Below are positions 14,601-24,378 of a stretch of 64,000 nucleotides of DNA, piece after piece; positions within the stretch are counted from its first letter, which is position 1; each line of letters begins with the position of its first letter. The translations under genes were made by a program, and so were the position numbers. The notes under the pieces are model-generated. The model had not been told where the DNA came from. It searched no databases and saw nothing but the letters and a program-made list of their open reading frames with translations. The DNA is from Hypomesus transpacificus (Eukaryota > Chordata > Actinopteri > Osmeriformes > Osmeridae). Location: assembly GCF_021917145.1 (NCBI RefSeq), contig NC_061064.1, positions 264,785-328,784 of the forward strand, written 5' to 3'.

Positions 14601-16845
14601 TAGCTTAACTATGTCCTGTCGGAGACCTCCACTAGCCCACTACATCTTGTGGCACGCATTACATCTGCCAGGTATTGTTGAAAGATCATTTTTGGTGATC
14701 CATCCGGTGCTGACTTCCTTTTTCCGGCCCGGTCCTCCAGCGGAGGTGACCCCTACAGGCTGTACAACCTGGACGTGTTCCAGTACGAGCTGGCCAACCC
14801 CATGGCTCTGTATGGTGCCGTGCCCGTCCTGCTGTCCCACAGCGCCCAGAGGACCATGGGCCTCTTCTGGCTCAACGCTGCCGAGACCTGGGTGGACGTG
14901 CGCTCCAGCCCTGCCGACCAGGTGGGTCCTGCCGCTCCCAGAACGCTAATCACTTATCGCTAATCACTTATCGCTAATCACTTATCGCTAATCACTTATC
15001 GCTAATCACAATGGGATTGGAGCTGTAACCGCTTGTGTTGTTGTTGTTTGCCGTGGAGCAGGGTGCCAGCCAGGCTGCCCACACGGACGTGCGGTGGATC
15101 TCAGAGAGCGGGATCATAGATGTGTTTATCATGCTGGGGCCCAGGCCCTCTGACGTATTCACCCAGTACGCTAGTTTGACAGGTACACACACACACTCCC
15201 TGACACACACACCCTGACACACACACACACTCCCTGACACACACTCCCTGATACACACACACTGACACACACACACACAGTGGAGCACAGGTGTTCCCCA
15301 CACACTGAAGAACACACACAGAGAAGCACAAGTGTACCACACACACACACACACACAGAGAGAGACAGAAGCACCTAGTGTTCCTCTCCCAGCTAACACC
15401 CTGTGTCTCTCCTCTAGGAACCCAGGCGTTTCCTCCTCTCTCTGCTCTGGCCTACCACCAGTGCCGCTGGAACTACAACGATCAGGAGGACGTGTTGGCG
15501 GTGGACCGGGGCTTCGACGAGCACGACATCCCGTACGATTTCATCTGGCTGGACATCGAGCACACGGACGGCAAGCGCTACTTCACCTGGGACAACAACA
15601 AGTTCCCCCGGCCCAAAGACATGCTGCAGACGCTCAAGGACAACAAACGCAAGGTGCGTTCCTGAGGGTGGATCACTGAGGCTAGGCACATCATCATCAT
15701 AAGCTATTATTTCAGACACTTACTAGGTCCGTAGAATAAAAGACAACATGCAGACAAACATATAATGGCCAGGGTTTCCCAGATTTGTTAAGAAGCTCTT
15801 AACGCTAAGAGCTTCTTAAGAACGTTTGAAGAGCGCTCTAAAACGCTCTTAGAATGCTCTTAGAACGCTCTTAAGAAGCTCTTAGCGTTAAAAGCTTCTT
15901 AAAAAATCTGGGAAACCCGGCCAATAACATCACGAAGTACATCATTTTTTGAGGAGGCTCAGACACCAGTGAGTCCACATATTAGAAAAGTATTGTACTG
16001 AACTTAATGCTGGATTGGTCAGTACCAGGATGATACTGTTCATCAGATGTATTGTTTAACTGTGTAACCCCCTTTCCCTAGATGGTGACTATAGTGGACC
16101 CTCACATCAAGGTGGACAGTGCATACAAGATCCACTCTGAGATTCGCTCCAAAGGCTTCTACATCAAAAACAAAGATGGTGGAGACTACGAAGGCTGGTG
16201 CTGGCCAGGTAGGCATGGCTCTTAGCTCAAGCCAGGCCAGTATGCTACGTGGCTTATTGTTATCCCAGTAAGCTATTTATTACAATGTCTTCTGAGGACA
16301 GAACTACACTTTTTACAACACTGTAAGCATGCTGGTCTTCTACACTACATCATAAAACACCTTGTTTGTGCATGGTAGAGTTAGGGGTGTGGTGATCGTG
16401 GTGGTGAGTTTCCTCACCTTGGAGACTAAGTGACTGTGTTATTTTGTTTCCTAGGGAACGCTGGGTATCCCGATTTCACCAACCCTGAGATGAGGAGCTG
16501 GTGGGCTAGCATGTTTGGATATGACCAGTATGAGGTGAGTCCATCCTGTCACATCTAGCAGGGGGTGGGGGGTTAGCCACACCTCCTCGTTCTCTCTCTT
16601 GGTTTAGCCCTCAGCCTGTCGCCCCCCCCCCCCCCCCCCCCCCCTTGTCTGTGCTCTGTTGCACCACTCAGGAATCTTTGTACTCTCCTGAATCTTCAAG
16701 GATGAGTAGATAGATAGGTTGCCCCCTCACTACTGATTTACCTTTATGACCCATGATACGCTGATCTGTGTGTTTCTGCTGTCCCGTCGTGCCTCTGTGT
16801 CCAGGGCCGCATGGACATTAACCGTAACAACAATGTATTCATAGA

Positions 16846-16902
<57 letters not shown>

Positions 16903-19900
16903 TCTCAGGGTTCCATGGAGAACCTGTTCACGTGGAACGACATGAACGAGCCGTCCGTGTTCAACGGGCCGGAGGTGACCATGCACAAGGACGCCCTGCA
17001 CGGCCCTTGGGAGCACAGGGACGTGCACAACCTGTACGGCCTCTACGTGGTGAGGGGGGGGGGGGGGGCAGGGCTCACAGGAGGGGGGGGACCCAGGGCT
17101 CACAGGAGGGGGGGGGGGGGGGGGCAGGGCTCACAGGAGGGGGGGGGGGGCAGGGCTCACAGGAGGGGGAGGAGGACCCAGGACTCACAGGAGGGGGGGG
17201 GGGGTGGCCCAGGGCTCACAGGAGGGGGGGGGAGGACCCAGGGGGGGGGGGGTCAGGAGGGTGCAATGGTTGGGGAGGGGGGAAGGGGAGAAGGAGAGGA
17301 GATGTTCCTTGCTTTATTCTACATTGTCCATCGATCCGAAATACATTCGAGCAGACATTTTATGACTCGACTGTACTTTATTGCTCCGGGTACTTTACCT
17401 CAACCCTCCTGCTTCATGAATAATTAATGACTCGTTTAATTTTCCATCCATCTGTGTCGTTTTCTGCTCTCCTGTTTGCTGCCTCCTCCCAGCACATGGC
17501 CACAGCGGAGGGGCAGGTGCAGCGGTCTGGAGGCCTGGAGAGACCGTTCGTCCTGACCAGGGCTTTCTTTGCTGGCTCTCAGCGCTACGGTACCAGACTC
17601 ACACCTCCACCTGACACCATGAAAACATTTGGCTCTTTTCCCCCCCACACACACACAATGAAACGACAAAGCAACAATTATTTGCGTAGAAACAAACGTT
17701 CTCACGTCTGAGAAATGTGCATGACCCTGTGGTGTCCATGTTGGGCTGTGGGTACGGCTCGGTGGGAGAGCATGAGACTGCAGATGGAGGGATCCCAGGG
17801 TCTGTAGTGCAGCAGGTGTCTTGACGTCCCTCAGTAACGCAGCGTGCTGCTGCTCCTGTCCTGGCAGGGTCTGTAGTGCAGCAGGTGTCTTGACGTCCCT
17901 CAGTAACGCCGCGTGCCGTCTGGTCCTGTCCTTGCAGGGGCGGTGTGGACGGGGGACAACGCTGCGGAGTGGGGCCACCTGAAGATGTCCATCCCCATGT
18001 GTCTCAGCCTGGGGCTGGTGGGCATCTCCTTCTGCGGAGGTCAGACTCGGATTCCAACCCTGTGAACCTCTTAATAATAATAATAATAATAATAAATTAT
18101 ATTTATAATGCACTCAATATTTAGACAATCTCTGAGTGCTACAAAGCATATAGTAATAAAATTACAAAAAAAGAATCAAAGTTTATTAATTTGTTATTTT
18201 AATTTTAAGATCAAGGTCAATAAATACTTCATTTAAAAAAACACATTTCATGAAAAGCTTATTTCTTAATGCGACACGCTCCCCCCATTGTCCTGTGGGT
18301 AACTCTGGCTCCTGTGCGTCCTCCTAGCTGACGTCGGGGGGTTCTTCAAGTCCCCCGGGGAGGAGCTGCTGGTGCGCTGGTACCAGGCCGGGGCTTACCA
18401 GCCCTTCTTCCGCGCCCACGCCCACCTGGACACCCCCAGGAGGGAGCCCTGGCTGTTCGGCCCCCAGAACACGGCTCTGATCCGGGATGCGGTGCGCCAG
18501 AGATACGCCCTGCTGCCCTACTGGTACCTCTGCTTCTACCAGGCTCACCGCAGCGGGCAGCCCGTCATGAGGTCAGAGGTCAAACTCCTACGGGACAGCT
18601 CAGATCTCACTGGGAATACTACGAGTTAATGAAATGTGTTCATTAAAGGTTGTGTTCCCCCTTCCTCTCTCACACTTTCACTCTGTCTCTGATCTCCTTC
18701 TCTCTCTACTTTTCTCTGTCTATCTCGTGGTCGCTCGCTCTCTCTCTCTCTCTCTCTGTGTGTGCTTCAGACCGTTGTGGGTGGAGTATCCTGAGGAACC
18801 GGCTACATTCTCTATCGAGGACGAGTATCTGATTGGTGAGAAGCTGGAGAAGGTTTCCTGAGTGTACACCGTGATCTAAGCTGTCTGGTGAAGCACAGTG
18901 ATGACGAGTCTTGGATAAATGTTTATTACTACTGAGGCGCATGTAACAGTGATCATTAATGTTCATGATTCCCTGTGTCAGGTCGGGATCTCCTGGTTCA
19001 CCCGGTAACAGACGAGAAGGCGTCCGGGGTCACCGTTTACCTTCCTGGGGAAGGAGAGGCAAGTGTCCACCAGCACAACCTCACCTTATATATTTCATTT
19101 GCTTAACAGACACTTTTATCCACAGTGACGTACAAATAGTGCATGTAGAAAATACAGATCCGTTGATGCGGAATACATCTGGAGTTTCTGCTAACATGGA
19201 TCAGTTTTCTGCTAACATGGATCTGTTTGTGTTTCTTGTTGCCGGGCAGGTTTGGTACGACGTGCACACGCTCCAGAGTCACCATGGAGCTCAGAACCTG
19301 GACGTCCCCGTCACCATGAGCTCAGTGAGTTGTGTGTCCAGAGTTGTGTGTTTCATCCAGAGCTCTCTACAACAGTGCATGTAAAGTACAGCAGGAATTC
19401 AGAAGTACATGGTTCTGACAGTGCTTTGTTGGTCAAGGAAGTCGGGGAACAGTCTGTATTTACTAGCCACAGTGCAACCATGACAACACCTCCTCTTCTC
19501 CCAACTCTCCCCTGGCTCCTGTCCCATTCTGCCCTCTCCTCCTCAGATCCCAGCGTTCCAGCGAGGAGGGTCCATCATCTGCAGGAAGAACCGTGTCCGC
19601 AGGTCTTCACTCTGCATGGAGAGCGACCCCTACACTCTCTATGTGGCCCTGGACACACAGGTAAACACCTGTGTTATCTAACTACTATCACAAGACGGTA
19701 AACACCTGTGTTATCTAACTACTATCACAAGACAAGCTGTGGGTGTGAAGACTAGTAACATACTGTAGCCAAGGACAGAGAACACTTGTCAGATTACGAC
19801 ATGACTGAAGTGATAGTTTACTGAACTTGACTGGACTGTACTCATCTCTACTCAAGTTTGAGGCAGTTCACCGTTAGCAGAACATTGCAGACATGCAGTG

Positions 19901-22565
19901 TAGGGAAATGCCTCACGGGCCGACGGCGCTACATAATTAAATGAAACCAAATGAGTAAGCTCATGTAAAACAAATATGCAACAAAAACATCGAAGACAAC
20001 GAAATAAAACATCAATAAATCCAGTGTGGGGAGGGGGAGGGTCTGGTGGGCTTGTAGCGGGGTGAGGATGTGTGGGGAGGGCTCTATTTGACTCTTCTAT
20101 TCTTCTCCAACCCCTGGTCTTCCTCTCTGCTGTAGGGCAGGGCTGAGGGAGAGCTCTACATAGACGATGGCCACTCCTTCAAATACCAGACTGAGCGCCA
20201 GTTTGTCCACATGCGCCTGAGCTTTGCTAGCCACACCATCACCTCCAGGTAGGCCCTATTACATCCCGTGCATCAGGCCTTCTGCACTGTATATATACCC
20301 CCCTCTGTGTTCTCCTCTGGTTGTGCTGACGGTAGGATGACCTCTGGTTGTGCTGACGGTAGGATGACCTCTGGTTGTGCTGACGGTAGGATGACCTCTG
20401 GTTGTGCTGACGGTAGGATGACCTCTGGTTGTGCTGACGGTAGGATGACCTCTGGTTGTGCTGACGGTAGGATGACCTCTGGTTGTGCTGACGGTAGGAT
20501 GACCTCTGGTTGTGCTGACGGTAGGATGACCTCTGGTTGTGCTGACGGTAGGATGACCTCTGGTTGTGCTGACGGTAGGATGACCTCTGGTTGTGCTGAC
20601 GGTAGGATGACCTCTGGTTGTGCTGACGGTAGGATGACCTCTGGTTGTGCTGACGGTAGGATGACCTCTGGTTGTGCTGACGGTAGGATGACCTCTGGTT
20701 GTGCTGACGGTAGGATGACCTCTGGTTGTGCTGACGGTAGGATGACCTCTGGTTGTGCTGACGGTAGGATGACCTCTGGTTGTGCTGACGGTAGGATGAC
20801 CTCTGGTTGTGCTGACGGTAGGATGACCTCTGGTTGTGCTGACGGTAGGATGACCTCTGGTTGTGCTGACGGTAGGATGACCTCTGGTTGTGCTGACGGT
20901 AGGATGACCTCTGGTTGTGCTGACGGTAGGATGACCTCTGGTTGTGCTGACGGTAGGATGACCTCTGGTTGTGCTGACGGTAGGATGACCTCTGGTTGTG
21001 CTGACGGTAGGATGACCTCTGGTTGTGCTGACGGTAGGATGACCTCTGGTTGTGCTGACGGTAGGATGACCTCTGGTTGTGCTGACGGTAGGATGACCTC
21101 TGGTTGTGCTGACGGTAGGATGACCTCTGGTTGTGCTGACGGTAGGATGACCTCTGGTTGTGCTGACGGTAGGATGACCTCTGGTTGTGCTGACGGTAGG
21201 ATGACCTCTGGTTGTGCTGACGGTAGGATGACCTCTGGTTGTGCTGACGGTAGGATGACCTCTGGTTGTGCTGACGGTAGGATGACCTCTGGTTGTGCTG
21301 ACGGTAGGATGACCTCTGGTTGTGCTGACGGTAGGATGACCTCTGGTTGTGCTGACGGTAGGATGACCTCTGGTTGTGCTGACGGTAGGATGACCTCTGG
21401 TTGTGCTGACGGTAGGATGACCTCTGGTTGTGCTGACGGTAGGATGACCTCTGGTTGTGCTGACGGTAGGATGACCTCTGGTTGTGCTGACGGTAGGATG
21501 ACCTCTGGTTGTGCTGACGGTAGGATGACCTCTGGTTGTGCTGACGGTAGGATGACCTCTGGTTGTGCTGACGGTAGGATGACCTCTGGTTGTGCTGACG
21601 GTAGGATGACCTCTGGTTGTGCTGACGGTAGGATGACCTCTGGTTGTGCTGACGGTAGGATGACCTCTGGTTGTGCTGACGGTAGGATGACCTCTGGTTG
21701 TGCTGACGGTAGGATGACCTCTGGTTGTGCTGACGGTAGGATGACCTCTGGTTGTGCTGACGGTAGGATGACCTCTGGTTGTGCTGACGGTAGGATGACC
21801 TCTGGTTGTGCTGACGGTAGGATGACCTCTGGTTGTGCTGACGGTAGGATGACCTCTGGTTGTGCTGACGGTAGGATGACCTCTGGTTGTGCTGACGGTA
21901 GGATGACCTCTGGTTGTGCTGACGGTAGGATGACCTCTGGTTGTGCTGACGGTAGGATGACCTCTGGTTGTGCTGACGGTAGGATGACCTCTGGTTGTGC
22001 TGACGGTAGGATGACCTCTGGTTCTGTCTCCCTGCAGCCCCCTGTCCCCTGAGTCCGTCTTCTCCACGGCCTCGTGGGTAGAGAAGGTGATCATCCTGGG
22101 AGCCCAGAGACCCAGCGCCGTCACCCTCACCACACAAGGTCAGTCATGGGACAACTCTGGGACACCTACCGTCTCTGGAGATGGGGAGACCTCGCTGAAT
22201 GGCTCCTCTGTCTTCCTTGGGGGGTAGTTTGGTTATGTGCTGGTCTGAGGGTGTCTATGAAGCATTCTGTGACTTGTTAAAGCGGCAGTACAAATAAGAT
22301 TTCATGAACTGTCAGCTCCAGTACCAGAAGCATCTGTGTTTGGGTTTTGTCAGCAGTTGTTTTTGTCTGTCTTTCAGACTGGTGAAGAGTGTGTGTACTG
22401 TTATGAGGTGATCCCACAGTGACTGTTCCCCCCCCCCCCCCCCCCCCCCCCACAGATGGGAGCGAGTCTTCTCTGGAGTTTGAGTTTGACGAGGGCTCTG
22501 CTGTGTTGAGCCTGAGGAAGCCAGGCGTTAACGCAAGCCTCAGATGGAAGGTGCAGCTGCAATAA
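10426..22565 (+). CDS. ganab: Neutral alpha-glucosidase AB (ER glucosidase II, catalytic alpha subunit)
   Basis: GH31 enzyme of the ER lumen that trims the two inner glucoses from N-glycans for the calnexin cycle. Exons: 10426-10445, 10880-10981, 11712-11820, 12247-12374, 12508-12687, 13085-13150 (cassette), 13899-13965, 14278-14353, 14461-14557, 14741-14921, 15062-15182, 15418-15653, 16082-16208, 16455-16534, 16909-17049, 17493-17589, 17938-18039, 18328-18571, 18771-18835, 18982-19058, 19250-19324, 19547-19660, 20136-20248, 22038-22138, 22456-22565. These give 942 residues with the cassette and 920 without. A signal peptide ([16 protein letters not shown]) precedes VDRGNFKTC. The nucleophile is Asp in [10 protein letters not shown] (about 541) and the acid/base Asp is in WTGDN (about 616). 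Start 10426 is in frame across intron 1 and has a strong Kozak context; ATG 10881 is the alternative. Confidence 0.96.
11217..11710 (+). repeat. CT-rich microsatellite tract in ganab intron 2
   Basis: About 490 bp of C/T-dominated sequence with a pure (CT)n core near 11440-11508, reaching right up to the exon 3 acceptor (CCGTGCAG at 11711). It therefore doubles as a very long polypyrimidine tract. Ser/Leu/Pro reading frames across it, and Arg/Glu frames on the other strand, are artefacts. Confidence 0.9.
12160..12246 (+). repeat. Three imperfect copies abutting ganab exon 4 acceptor
   Basis: The motif CGAAACGTAAACGCTGTGAC occurs three times with small changes (GAGAAACGTAAACGTTGTGA, then GCGAAACGTAAACGCTGTGA, then GCGAAATGTAAACGCTGTGA). 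The last copy runs straight into the acceptor TCCGCAG of exon 4 (12247). As a result this acceptor has almost no polypyrimidine tract. Confidence 0.8.
13085..13150 (+). other. ganab: Probable cassette exon of ganab (66 bp, 22 codons)
   Basis: Flanked by acceptor TGCTCCAG and donor GTAACT, phase-preserving, no stop. It encodes [20 protein letters not shown] plus flanking split codons. Skipping it joins exon 5 (12687) to exon 7 (13899) in the same phase. Mammalian GANAB is known as two isoforms that differ by a 22-residue insert at this place, between the N-terminal beta-sandwich and the acidic linker. I infer that it is alternatively spliced here too. Confidence 0.8.
14943..15010 (+). repeat. 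14-bp tandem repeat in ganab intron 10
   Basis: Nearly five head-to-tail copies of CTAATCACTTATCG, all identical except the truncated ends. It starts within 25 bp of the exon 10 donor (14921). Each copy contains CTAAT, a fair branch-point-like motif, but it is far enough from the acceptor (15061) that use as a branch site is not implied. Confidence 0.9.
15186..15362 (+). repeat. CA/ACTCCCTGACAC compound repeat
   Basis: A mixture of short (CA)n runs and repeated ACTCCCTGACACAC-like units in ganab intron 11, starting four bases after the donor. Low complexity; no coding meaning. Confidence 0.85.
15767..15922. mobile_element. Foldback MITE-like element in ganab intron 12
   Basis: A 156-bp near-palindrome. 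The ends GGCCAGGGTTTCCCAGAT and ATCTGGGAAACCCGGCC are inverted copies. The inner arms are built from repeated CTCTTAAG/CTTAAGAG and GCTCTTA units (AAGAAGCTCTTAACGCTAAG on the left, its complement on the right). No coding capacity; target duplication not evident. Single-stranded, it would fold into a long hairpin. Confidence 0.75.
16848..16900 (+). repeat. (TG)26 microsatellite at ganab exon 15 acceptor
   Basis: A perfect TG run of about 53 bases ends 8 bases before exon 15. Only GGTCTCAG lies between it and the exon, so the UG run occupies the place of the polypyrimidine tract. Confidence 0.95.
17050..17270 (+). repeat. G-rich minisatellite after ganab exon 15 donor
   Basis: Degenerate copies of CAGGGCTCACAGGAGGGGGG separated by runs of 7 to 13 G, beginning inside the donor itself (GTGAGGGG). 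It has many runs of four or more G, so it can form G-quadruplexes in DNA and in the pre-mRNA. Gly-rich reading frames here are artefacts. Confidence 0.9.
17748..17804 (+). repeat. tRNA-Cys-like SINE head remnant
   Basis: GGGTACGGCTCGGTGGGAGA followed by GCATGAGACTGCAGATGGAG resembles a diverged tRNA-Cys 5' half (A box region plus the CTGCAGAT anticodon stem region), as at 32081, 35159, 39631, 42241 and 63507. It is cut off by the duplication that follows. Confidence 0.55.
17797..17937 (+). repeat. Tandem duplication that includes the ganab exon 17 acceptor
   Basis: Two 70-bp copies, each beginning AGGGTCTGTAGTGCAGCAGG and ending in an acceptor: CCTGTCCTGGCAG at 17867 and CCTGTCCTTGCAG at 17937. 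The second joins exon 17 in frame (G|GG GCG GTG). The first would add 70 bases and break the frame, so it is a decoy. Confidence 0.85.
20313..22023 (+). repeat. 27-bp minisatellite, about 63 perfect copies, in ganab intron 23
   Basis: The unit CCTCTGGTTGTGCTGACGG + TAGGATGA repeats with no visible change for about 1.7 kb. The array stops 14 bases before the exon 24 acceptor (CTCCCTGCAG, exon at 22038). Because 27 is a multiple of three and the unit lacks stops in several frames, long repetitive reading frames arise on both strands; none is a gene. Each unit carries TGCTGAC, a strong branch-point-like motif. The array ends by turning into the real polypyrimidine tract. Confidence 0.97.
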
Positions 22566-24378
22566 CACAGAAAAACATCTTTCCAGTCCTCTTGAGTAAT
22601 GGGGTTCTCTCTGAACCACACACACACACACACTACAAACAACACACACAAACAAACAAAATACACTTTAGAAAAACACACACACGGCCCCACAGACTAC
22701 AAACAAAACAACAAACCGAACTAATTGTAGAAAAATGGACACTAGAGATGAGATAGGAATACTAGTAGGACTGGGATCAAAATATCACTTGAATCTAACT
22801 GTGGAAAGTGGAAACCTAATTGATTTATACTACTGGAAGTATGTTGGAGGGCAAGTGAGGAAAAATAATGGTGTTATAGATGGTAACTAATTATACTTGA
22901 ACAGATACATGAAGCTGCAATCTCCCTCAGTAAGGGTTTGACATTCCCCAAAGCCAGCTGGCCAGCTATATTGTCTGTGTCGCTAGCCCACTCTGGGCCA
23001 AACAGAAACCAAATTCTGATCTGGGTCACAGTAAAATGTTTCATAAGCATATTGCTTAACCAGGAAACAAGGGATTTGATCAAAACGTTGTTTAGTTTTT
23101 AACTATTTATCCTCTCATCCCACAAAAGAACATTCCGGTGGCAAACAATTATTGTCAAGCCCTGATCAAAGAGTAGTGATTTTGGATACTTGCCTAAATG
23201 AATTTTGGAATAGCACAAATGTTTGATTATGATGACAATGATGTGCATTAGTATATATATTTTTTAATGTTTACATAGTTCCACAATTAAAGAAGTGTGC
23301 AGAACAATGCACCTGTGTGCCATGCCCCCTCCTCCCTGTCTGTGGGGCAGGCGTGTTGAGGACAGATGGTCCTAGTGTCCACTGTGTTTACACTCCCTCT
23401 CTCCTGTCAGGTTTGGAAGGGGGAATTACCAAAGGCACATAGAGGGGGGAGGGGGGGTTCGATTCTCTGGAATCGCAAGCAATGATGTAATCTCGAGGGG
23501 AGAGAGTATTTCCAAGGTTGTATGCATGCACTCATGACATTAGCACGGGTTGCCTCTTGACTTGAAAATGATCATGTATTAGGTTCACTAACCAAATTGT
23601 AAGGGGGGGAGGGAGGGATTTAAAAGTGTCTAATATGAGTTGTAATAAATGAAATAAAATGAAATAAACTACAATCACTGTTTTGTACGTTTATTATAAA
23701 GTCATATGAAGGCTTATATATGATATGAATACTACATACATACAGAACATCCTGGTTAAACTAGCAGCCTCCTCTCTGAAGGAAACGACATGCTGTCTCC
23801 ACCCAGGGGGATGTACATGCAGTCTAGTGGACCATAGTGAGTACCCGAATCCATGATACCTAAAGAAATATTCACATCAGTCTGGTCACAGTATCATTTC
23901 ATTAGGGCATACCGCTGAATGTTATGGAACAATAATGTGCCAAAAAGATAAAAGCTTATATCAGTTTTAGCATCTGCTAAAATAAAAATGGAACACATTC
24001 ACATTCCAAAAAAGGCGTTGCCAAAACGAGGGCGCTAAAAAGAGACTTGAGGCCCAGACCGTAGCTGTTGTGTTCTTTGTTGTCAGCTTATCTGTCCAGA
24101 ATTTCCTGCAGAAAATGTGTTAGTTAAGGTGGTAGGGTGGGGTTTACCGGGGGAGGGGGGGCTAGTTTGTGCGATAGACTAATGCGTTCTGCGGAGAAGG
24201 AAGACTGGCATTGGTCACGGTTTGGAATGGAAGGGAGAAAACAGGAGAACTGCGGATATCGCTATTTAAAAAAAAGAATGTTTTTTTTGGGACTACGTAG
24301 TTAAGGCGGCGGGCGTGTGTTGCTTAGGCGGCCGCAGTAAATGAAAAGTGCTGTGGGAAACCCTGCTGTCCTTGCGGG
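22566..24378. other. Convergent 3' ends of ganab and slc25a45
   Basis: The ganab 3'UTR begins with CA-rich sequence. Plus-strand AATAAA signals cluster at 23644, 23653 and 23663, and a minus-strand AATAAA (TTTATT at 23690-23695) lies 25 bases further. The two transcripts can therefore end almost back to back, giving a ganab 3'UTR of about 1.1 kb and a slc25a45 3'UTR of about 0.7 kb. No other gene seen. Confidence 0.55.

Noticed and set aside
16849-17427. Gly-rich reading frames of about 190 codons
   Set aside because: TG repeat, exon 15 read partly in other frames, and the G-rich minisatellite; only 16909-17049 in the ganab frame is coding.
20313-22023. CRISPR-like array
   Set aside because: Units are contiguous with no spacers, and the context is a vertebrate intron.
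20239-22137. Reading frames of about 590-630 codons on both strands with a nine-residue repeat
   Set aside because: They are pure products of the 27-bp minisatellite, whose length is a multiple of three and which lacks stops; the span lies in a ganab intron and both ends run into ganab exons in other frames.
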